DNA of 64,000 bases from Amborella trichopoda (lineage: Eukaryota; Streptophyta; Magnoliopsida; Amborellales; Amborellaceae). This document shows positions 56,350 through 64,000 of this stretch, piece after piece. The notes beneath the pieces were generated by a model that worked only from the letters and a program-made list of their open reading frames with translations, was not told where the DNA came from and searched no databases. The translations under genes were made by a program, and so were the position numbers. Numbering within the stretch: the first letter of the stretch is position 1; every line of letters starts with the position of its first letter. Location: contig NW_006497083.1 of the NCBI RefSeq assembly GCF_000471905.2, positions 2,818,838-2,882,837 of the forward strand, in the 5' to 3' direction.

Positions 56350-57080
56350 CTTATCTACTTGCTATGTCATTTACTGGTATTGCAAAGTCTGAGCTCTTCA
56401 TTGAAAGCCCCAAAATCTGGGCACTTCATGGCGAGCTCAGAGAGAGATTTTGAGAGAGAGGAAGGGTTGAAGAATCAAGCAAAGAAGAAGGGCATATCTC
56501 CCTTTCTTCCTCAAACAAAAATCTTCACAATCTTTTTCTATTTTCAGGGCAAGATCCACCAGTGGGGAGAAGTCTTGAGGTTTGCTGAAATTACCCTTCC
56601 TCATATATCGGATAAAAGGCCCCTCTCAAATTTACTTACTTTTTGAGCCTCAGTATCAATAATATGCGTCACGAATCTTGAAAGCTCAGCAAATTTTGCT
56701 CCGTACTGCTCCACAGACATCTTTCCCTACTGCAGCTCTATGAATTCCACCTCTTTTCTTTCTCTCTCCAAGTCAGGAAAATATTTATCATAAAATGCTT
56801 CTAGAAAATTCTCCCAAGTGGTTACAGTTCTTGTCCTCTCCCGAGACTACTTCCTCGAGCTCCACCAATGCTCAGCTTCTCCTTCAAGCATGAAGGTACC
56901 AACCTCACTTTCTATTCATCTCTATAGTTTAGGACTGCAAAGATCTTTTCTACCTGCCTTCTCCATCTCTCAGCTTCCTTTACTCCCCAATGCCCCACAA
57001 AGGTTGGAGGTGCCAGCCTCCTGAATCTTTCTATCAACCCACTATTATTTTGCTATGGGGCAGGGGTGGACGGGGCCGGC
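56350..57080 (-). pseudogene. Tekay-type gag, N-terminal and capsid part (degenerate)
   Basis: On the minus strand, frames in series read LIERFRRLAPPTFVGH, VKEAERWRRQVEKIFAVLNY, RDE, KVRLVPSCLKE, WWR-like remnants, FLTWREKEERWNS, KFAELSRFVTHI and RVISANLKTSP. These match chromovirus gag (L-I-E-R-F-x-x-L-x-P-P-x-F ... A-E-x-W-L ... Q-K-V-R-x-A-x-x-x-L). The zinc knuckles expected next are absent here and are found on the plus strand at 32,866-33,125. Confidence 0.78.
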
Positions 57081-57237
57081 ATCGATTCCCTCATCATTTG
57101 TGTCATAGCCCCTAGAGTCCTGGGAATTCATCGAAGGCTTTGGTGTTCTTGTTGTTGGAACTGGTATTGTTGGCATGCGTCCTCGTCATCTTGGACCTAA
57201 AACACAAGCACCTAGTTACTAGGCCAAGAATCCTATC

Positions 57238-57250
57238 CTGGCCGCTCATA
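57238..57250 (-). other. tRNA-Met-type primer-binding site, mutated
   Basis: On the minus strand ATGGTATATGAGC lies 10-15 bases after the LTR end. It resembles TGGTATCAGAGC, the usual initiator-Met site of Tekay elements, with changes in the middle. Confidence 0.55.
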
Positions 57251-57260
57251 TACCATAAAT

Positions 57261-59730
57261 TGTCACGACCCCGTCCCCTACACCGTACATACCAGAGGGC
57301 TGCAGAGTGCGAGACTGCGACATGAGGTGGCGAACGCCACTCAGGTGGGAGTGGCTCAACGCATATAGAGACGAAATCAAGAGCAAACCACAAAATAAAA
57401 CTAGAATCCATTCATCAAAACAATACTTAAATTCAAAGCAAAGTGATATCCATTTACACATTCATTCACCAAAATTCTTTACAATCGATTTAAGGCATTA
57501 CTGACCCACAAAAATTACTGAGTTACATGAAACATCATAGTGGCATAACCACCAAATACATACTATGAAAAGCTTCTAAGAGCAACTCTACTGGACTTCA
57601 AGCTTCACCCGCCCAACACACAGATCAACTGCTCAATCATGGGAATGAAATGGAATGAGCCATCAGCCTAGTAAGCAGATCTACACCATTGCATTCCAAC
57701 TTTATAAACGATGATAGGAGATGATAGTGTTTACTAATTTACAGAGATATCAAGAAAATTTCCTCTATTATGCCCTTCAATACTTTAACAGTATAAGAAT
57801 AAATGCAGTTAAATTATCAAGAACATACAGTGCATAAGTCATAAATCATTTCATCTTAAACATAACAATAAAGTTGACAGATCACAGTTTCACACAGTAA
57901 AAGCTAGAGAAGCCTACTCTTGAAATAGAAGTTCGACCAATCAGGTCAAGTCAATCTTATAGCTTGGAACCTTTAACCTCGTTCAGTAGCGAGGACAATG
58001 ACAAATGGGGGTCCCACTTCGTAAGCTCCTCACATACACACACACACACATTCCCAGCGCCCTTTGGGGTTTTCGATAGGCAATGGCCTTGCAAGACACA
58101 ACCCTCTCCTTATGCCCTTTTGGCGAGAGAGCGTTACACTACCATTGGGTGTCCCAATGCATAGTGCCCATAACATTTGGGGGGGAACGACTCACCCTAT
58201 TATCCAATTCCACCTCCCGACCCCAATCCTATCATTTAGGTTGAGGTAAAGTCAATCAATTGCTAGCATAATAGTATCCAACTATCAATGGGTGTCCAAT
58301 TGCGTAGTGGTCAGTGTCACAGTATAACACAATATAAAACAGTATCACAGTACCCATTACCAATGGGTGTCCCATTGCGTAGTGGTTAGTGTCACAGTTT
58401 CAGTATCACCGTATGACAGTATTAATAGCACAATATTACAATATCAGTATCACAGTATGACAGTATCAGTATCATAGTATGAAAGTATCAATATCACAAT
58501 ATGATAATATCAGTATCACAATATGACAGTAGCAGTATCACAGTATCACATTTTCAGTATCATAGTGTCACATTTCAGTCTCACAATTCACATTTCTTGC
58601 AATTTCAGAAAGTGATGTCCGATCATAAACGAAGTCGTAACTTTCGATCCAATGGGAATTCGGAGACAGATCCAAATCAAATTTTACACTAGACACATCT
58701 ATCAAATGGAGGTGGTTGGAAAGCGTTTGGACCTTTTTGACCCTTCAAAAGCTCATTAGAGTGGAAACATTATATCTGAACTCTGTTGTGCAGTTGAGAC
58801 AGTGACATGTCCTACTTAACACAGTCGTAACTTTCAATTCATAACGAATTTTAAAGTGATTACAAAACCAAAATTCGAGTAAAAACATGTATCTTCCGAA
58901 CAATAGCAATTTGAAAGCATTTGGGCTCCATTTGGTCATTCAAAAGTATGTGACAACCAAAGTGATAGTTCTGAATTTTTGTAAAATCTGTTCACAGTAA
59001 CATGCCTTCACAAATAATTTCATAACTTTCAACCTAGGAGGAATTTCGAAATGATTTCTAATGCCTTCACAAATAATTCATAACTTTCAATCTAGGAGGA
59101 ATTTTGAAATGAATTCTACATGCAACTTTAAGCCCACTCAGAGGTCTTTCAATTGACTATGGCTTAAGAAAAATTGGATTTCATTTGGTTAGTAAAAACC
59201 TATGGCAACAGTAGTGACAGTGATGAAACTCAGTGCAGTCTATTTATAGTGATATGTCTATACATATTAGGATATAACGTTTCATTCATTAGGAATCTTA
59301 ACACGGTTTAAACATGAAGATTGTAATAGACTCATGCATCTTTCTAATGGCAGTAATTGGAGGTCATTTGGACGTCATTTGTCTACTCAAATGCTTGGTA
59401 CAAAAATATGAATGTTTTTGAAAATTTCACAGTGGCACATGACATGCTTCATAAACATACTTCATAGCTTTCAATTCATAGTAGACAATGTCACAAAATT
59501 TGTTCCAACTTGATTTAGACACATATAAACACTCTTCTATAGGTGTTTTGTGGGCAATTGATTCATGTTTAATACTAAGGTTCATTATGAAATGAGACAT
59601 CAAAACTGTGAAAGCAGTGTATATACAATCACCTCCCACTTTCAATTCATTCTTATCATTCCTTTTTAGTTTCATACTTCAGCAAAATTATGGAAGCAGT
59701 GGCGATTAGACCCACTTACCTAGTTCAACA
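57261..59730 (-). mobile_element. Tekay-type 5' LTR, minus orientation
   Basis: On the minus strand it ends GGTCGTGACA at 57261 and is followed by a PBS and gag. It matches the plus-oriented copy at 41,800-43,422 for about 1.6 kb and extends another 900 bp. The start is placed at TGTTGAACTAGG (59730) because it gives TG...CA ends, but this is provisional. A GATACTGT microsatellite lies at 58,385-58,600. The segment 58,950-59,450 contains a near-duplicate CTTCACAAATAATT(T)CATAACTTTCAA pair. Confidence 0.72.
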
Positions 59731-59801
59731 ATGCTTTCTTCCAACAGAAGTCCTTCTTATAGTCCTCTTTTTTCCAATTCCTAGCAAAGGCTTCAAAGGC
59801 T

Positions 59802-60232
<431 letters not shown>

Positions 60233-60282
60233 AGTGATAGAGAGCTGGGTTGATATGTGGGTAAAGAGAAGGGGGAGGTGAA

Positions 60283-60368
60283 GTGGCAATAAGCCACCTC
60301 CAAGTAGCACAAGGAGGGAGGTGAGGTGGCAGCAAGCCACCTCCAAGTGGCACAAGGAGTACATCCAT
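60283..60368. repeat. 43-bp direct repeat, two copies
   Basis: GTGGCAATAAGCCACCTCC at 60283 and GTGGCAGCAAGCCACCTCC at 60326. Each unit contains a small hairpin (GGTGGC...GCCACC). Confidence 0.75.
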
Positions 60369-60485
60369 GTATTTAAAGGGGGAAGACAAAAAGAAGAAGA
60401 GGGAAAAGAAAAGGAAGTATCTCATAACCTACCCTACTCCAACAGTCCCAGCGGTCTATTCTCACTCTATTTCTAACACTCACGG

Positions 60486-60588
60486 CAGTAACACCCACGG
60501 CGGAAACACCGTGGCGGTAACACCCACGGTGGTAACACTCGCGGTGGTAACACCCGCGGCGGTAACACCCTCAGCGGTAACACCATCT
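60486..60588. repeat. 15-bp minisatellite
   Basis: GTAACACCCACGGTG-type units, about seven copies with a 15-bp period, encoding a V-T-P-x-V/A repeat on the plus strand. It ends about 50 bp before the ATG of the next retroelement frame. Confidence 0.78.
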
Positions 60589-60638
60589 CATAGCCGCACG
60601 TGCTCCTTCTCCATCAGACTTTTCCTGCCGCATCTTCA

Positions 60639-61550
60639 TGGCTGGGAAAAGCTCGATTTTTACAGCTACCCTTGGCTCTAGTGAGGTCGAAGAAGCCTAC
60701 CACAAGGTACAAGTCAAAGAGGTCGCTTGAGGCATAGTGGGGCCAGTGATTTACAAGGTCCAAAGCCTGGCTCGAGTTAAAGAAGAGCCTACAAATGGGG
60801 CAAAGAGCCAGTCTTACATTGATAAGCCCATAAAATCTAGACAAGCTAAGCCACTACCCGTTCAAGCCCCTGAGCCAAAACTTGCTTTGCTTGAGCTTAT
60901 TGTAGTTCAGTTCCTCAAAGAATCTCCACTCGAGCCCATCGCAAGTCAGGGCACCCAAAGCAACAACTAGGTCCAAGCATGTCATGAGGTCGGAGCCTAA
61001 GACAGCTCAATCTGAGCTCAGGGAAGCTCATGAGCCAGAGGAAATTATGGAGCATGCAGAAAAGAATGATGTGGCCCCCTCTAAAGAGGCCATCATATAC
61101 TCACTTAAGCAAAGTGTCCTCCGTATGGCGTAAGTTATGAACCAAGAGGAGATTGGTTTCACCACCATGTTGCAAGAGAATGACCCACCATCTTCACCTA
61201 CAGTCTTCACTGACATCTTGGCTCCCCAGATCAAATAAGAGCAAGTCAGTATCGCTAAATTGCTTCAAATGGTTGAGAGCCTCATTGCATCTTCCCGGAT
61301 GAATCTGGATGCAATTACCCGGATTCATTAAGGCCACATTAAGACAATTGCAAGCCGAGATGAGGACAATGATGGAAACCACGCGTCAAGAGATGTTGGT
61401 GTCCCATGAGGTTGAGCATACTCCCTTGGCACACCAAATCCTCTTTACCGCCTCCCGATCACCATGTCAACCCATTAAAATGATTATACCAAAAGAAGAG
61501 ATGTTCCCACTCATACCTCCCTCACTCCCAGTCTCTTCTTCATCAACCTA
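60639..61550 (+). pseudogene. N-terminal retroelement frame upstream of gag (degenerate)
   Basis: The ATG at 60639 opens MAGKSSIFTATLGSSEVEEA. An in-frame stop follows at 60726-60728, and then GPVIYKVQSLARVKEEPTNG runs to 60967. Further pieces reach 61309-61551, with LRQLQAEMRTMMETTRQEML, a possible coiled coil. This is a charged, variable region ahead of the gag domain at 61,650. No specific domain is recognised. Confidence 0.45.
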
Positions 61551-61639
61551 GGTTGTGGATGAGGAACTAGTGAAACGCATAGTAGTTGAAGCATTGAAGA
61601 GATACAATATCCCAATAGTAGAAGAGTTGAATCACTATC

Positions 61640-62150
61640 GAAAACCTTACCCGGATTATGTTGACTAAATTTCATTCTCACCAGGCTACCAAAGACTTGA
61701 TTTCCCCAAATACGATGGCACCGGCTCATCCAACAGTATGTAGCTCACTTCGTTTCTGCTTGTGGCAATACCGCAAACAATGAGCATCTCTTGCTCCAAC
61801 AATTTATGGGGACTCTTACAGGAGCCGCATTCAAGTGGTACTCTCGATTACCACCAGGATCAATTTCATCATGGGAACAAATGGAGAGAGAGTTCCTCAA
61901 GCGCTTCTATGACATAGAAAGGAATGTGCAGTTTCATGAGTTCTTGATTTAAGGGAAAGGCCACAGGAGCTAGTGATCGAGTACATCAGAAGGTGGCACA
62001 ACTTGGCTATAAATTTGGCCACTCTAGTGAGCGAACTTTAAGAAGTAGAATACTGTGTAGAAAGAATGCACCGCGAATTATCAATGCATGTCAATGCAGC
62101 ATGTCCCTCCATATTTGCCAAAATGATTGACAAAGCAGTATGAATGGAAG
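61640..62150 (+). pseudogene. Tat-like Ty3/Gypsy gag (degenerate, second copy)
   Basis: Frame pieces read PGYQRLDFPKYDGTGS, then after a frameshift QYVAHFVSACGNTANNEHLL, QQFMGTLTGAAFKWYSRLPP, GSISSWEQMEREFLKRFYDI and ERNVQF, then a stop. It is the same domain as the gag at 30,414-30,794, and its text is closer to the general plant consensus. Remnants continue to about 62150. No protease or pol follows. Confidence 0.8.
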
Positions 62151-62289
62151 ACTTGCTCAAACATCATAGCAAAATACCATAACCGTTCGCAGTGGTGGAG
62201 GATGATGGTCAATTCTTATGCTATTGTTTGAAAGTATTTTATTTGCACATTACATGGAGCCAGGGCTCGCATCAAGTTGCGCATTTCGA

Positions 62290-62690
62290 GTCTTGAAACC
62301 ATTTTGTTGTGCTTGTTTCCACATTCCAACAACACATACGGTTCCTAGTACCAGTTCCAACAACACATACGGCTCCTAGTAGCAAATGCATCGTCACTTC
62401 TACTGCTAGAATCCGATTCCGAATCATCTTCATCTCTAAAAAGTTAGGACAATATTTTTGTACTTGTTTCCACATTCCAACAACGCTCGTAGTACCAATT
62501 GCATCATCACCGCTAATGCTAGAATCCGATTCCGAATCATCTTCATCTCTAAGAAATTGGTACTATTTTTGTACTTGCTTCCACGTTCCAACAACACATA
62601 CGGCTCCTAGCACCAATTGCATCAGCACCGCTAATGCTAGAATCCGATTCCGAATCACCTTCATCTCAAAAAATCTGCATAAAATCACAT
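62290..62690. repeat. Three-copy tandem repeat with coding-like text
   Basis: Units starting at 62312, 62463 and 62574 share CTTGTTTCCACATTCCAACAAC, ATTGCATC(A/G)TCACC and GCTAGAATCCGATTCCGAATC. The first unit has an extra internal copy of the CCAACAACACATACGG module. On the minus strand each unit can be read as DDSESDSSISGDDAIG followed by VVGMWKQVQK, but neighbouring units are in different frames. Confidence 0.75.
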
Positions 62691-62699
62691 CTACACCAT

Positions 62700-63319
62700 T
62701 GTTAGATCTATGTATGAATTACTAAGAAAATTTGAGACCTAATATCAAGTTCAGTCCTATCGTTTTTAGTATTTAGGAGTTTGAGAGAGAGACTAATTGA
62801 GCAATTAGAGTCCTATTAGTACATCGAGAGAGATTATTATATTTGTGAAAGAAATACGCGTGTATCTTTTTTTTGTTTAAAGGCATAGCAGGACCGACTA
62901 ATAATTTATTTAGAAAAGGAACATATAATCTTCAATTATAAATATTTTAAAGAAAAAACCACGTATGTCGCTTTAATAGTGCATAAAAGTGATAATCCAA
63001 CGAAAATAACGGATTAAATTCAAAGAAGGAAATATTAAAAATAAAAAATAAAAAATTTAAAAAGATTCATCTATAAGATGACAAAAAGCAAATTATTATA
63101 GAAAAAAAAATCCCAATAAAATTATTATGGATCAAATGTTATGTTTAAAATAAAGATACAAATTTTAGTGCACTTTCATTGTAATTGGCTGCCCTTCACA
63201 CCATAAGAAAGTTATAAGTCCTTAATTTGGATAACGCCCATATTAAAATAGAATATGCTAGCATAATATACATGGTATTCACACGAGTGACAATTCCTTA
63301 ATTTGGATAACACTCATAT
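62700..63319. other. AT-rich intergenic stretch
   Basis: No gene or defined element. TTCCTTAATTTGGATAAC followed by GCCCATATT or ACTCATATT occurs twice (about 63219 and 63296), a short direct repeat. Confidence 0.4.
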
Positions 63320-63328
63320 TTAAATAAT

Positions 63329-63740
63329 GAAATTTTTTTATATAAAACCCTAATTCCTCATATTATTTCATGGTATACCCTTTTTCCGTTTTTGTTTCAA
63401 AAGGCCTAATAAAACCCTTAAAGATTTTACCGTACCTCATCATCTCTTATCTCCCTCTTTTATTGACTGTTGATCATTAAATTTAACCTCAACAAATCTT
63501 TTTATACTATTTTATCCCATTTCATAAAAATTAGCTACCATTTCCCTTTCCACCCATTAAAAAAGTCTTTCGGTTGAAATGGTAGCTAATTTTTCTGATG
63601 AAAGTCCATAAAAGAGGGAGATAAGAGATGAGTGGGTATGGTGAAATCTTTAGGGGTCTTTTTATGCTATTTGAAAGAAAAACAGAAAGAAGTCTACCAT
63701 GAAATAATATGACGAATTAGGTTCCATACGAAATTTTCCC
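63329..63740. mobile_element. Mutator-type MITE
   Basis: The terminal inverted repeats extend over about 130 bp, sharing CATATTATTTCATGGTA and ATCTCTTATCTCCCTCTTTTAT on opposite strands. The right end is GGGAAAATTTCG (read inward), the Mutator-like start also seen at 17629. The flanks TTAAATAAT (63320-63328) and TTAAATAAA (63741-63749) match at 8 of 9. No coding frame. Confidence 0.82.
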
Positions 63741-63794
63741 TTAAATAAAATATGGTAGCATGACGTACGCACACATTCACACGTGCACATGCAT

Positions 63795-63856
63795 ATATGT
63801 GTATGTGTCAATCTTGAATGAACTGATATGTGTATGTGTCAATCTTGAATGAACAG
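63795..63856. repeat. 31-bp direct repeat, two copies
   Basis: ATATGTGTATGTGTCAATC followed by TTGAATGAAC occurs from 63795 and 63826 with essentially no differences, a recent duplication. Confidence 0.88.
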
Positions 63857-64000
63857 ATAGTAGTATTTGTTGGAAGGGTTAGTGGCGTCATAATTATAAA
63901 TCACTTATTATGATGAACCTCAATAATATTTATTCAATTTAAAATAAAAACTTGGAAAACTTCACTTCTCATAAAACGTGGCTTTCACAATGATATTCCG

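Overview
This looks like nuclear DNA from a flowering plant with a repeat-rich genome. I base that on a spliced nuclear gene with GT-AG introns, plant-type LTR retrotransposons (a Tekay/Del chromovirus, Tat/Ogre-like elements, a Copia scrap), L1 and RTE LINEs, and small hAT-like and Mutator-like elements. I cannot name the species. There is one convincing host gene. The rest of the window is transposable elements, tandem repeats and decayed intergenic DNA.

1-15,250: a minus-strand bystin (ENP1-type ribosome biogenesis factor) gene. Seven exons can be spliced by eye and give about 329 codons of a family that usually runs to about 440. The C-terminal exons are not found and presumably lie beyond the left edge. 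Two introns exceed 5 kb because of insertions: a hAT-like element in intron 3, and an RTE remnant plus a 5'-truncated L1 in intron 5. The last visible intron holds a foldback MITE and another hAT-like element.

15,250-20,700: the bystin upstream region (a telo-box close to the ATG and a pyrimidine-rich telo-box cluster further out), then a 983-bp Mutator-like non-autonomous element with about 110-bp inverted repeats and an internal array of spaced TCCGGC motifs, then tandem repeats and a smaller inverted-repeat element.

20,700-62,200: a retrotransposon cluster. From left to right it holds a Copia scrap; a minus-strand LTR; a plus-strand LTR of about 3 kb with a 48-bp minisatellite (LTR A), its primer-binding site and a Tat-like gag; Tekay zinc knuckles, protease, RT, RNase H and integrase; an LTR with a 35-bp satellite; a Tat-type integrase tail on the minus strand; a Tekay LTR; three minus-strand relatives of LTR A (E, B, C), two followed by primer-binding sites; a second block of the 35-bp satellite; a minus-strand Tat-like protease remnant; a minus-strand Tekay gag with its 5' LTR; a microsatellite with a 20-N gap; and another gag pseudogene. 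No retroelement frame is intact.

The most interesting structural point is that the plus-strand junction near 32,860 (Tat-like gag into Tekay pol) and the minus-strand junction near 56,300-56,450 (Tekay gag into Tat-like protease) are reciprocal. Inverting the roughly 23.5 kb between them on paper restores gag-to-pol order for both elements and puts LTRs A, C, B and E in one orientation. Either a real inversion or an assembly flip would explain it.

62,200-64,000: a three-copy tandem repeat, AT-rich sequence, and a 412-bp Mutator-type MITE.
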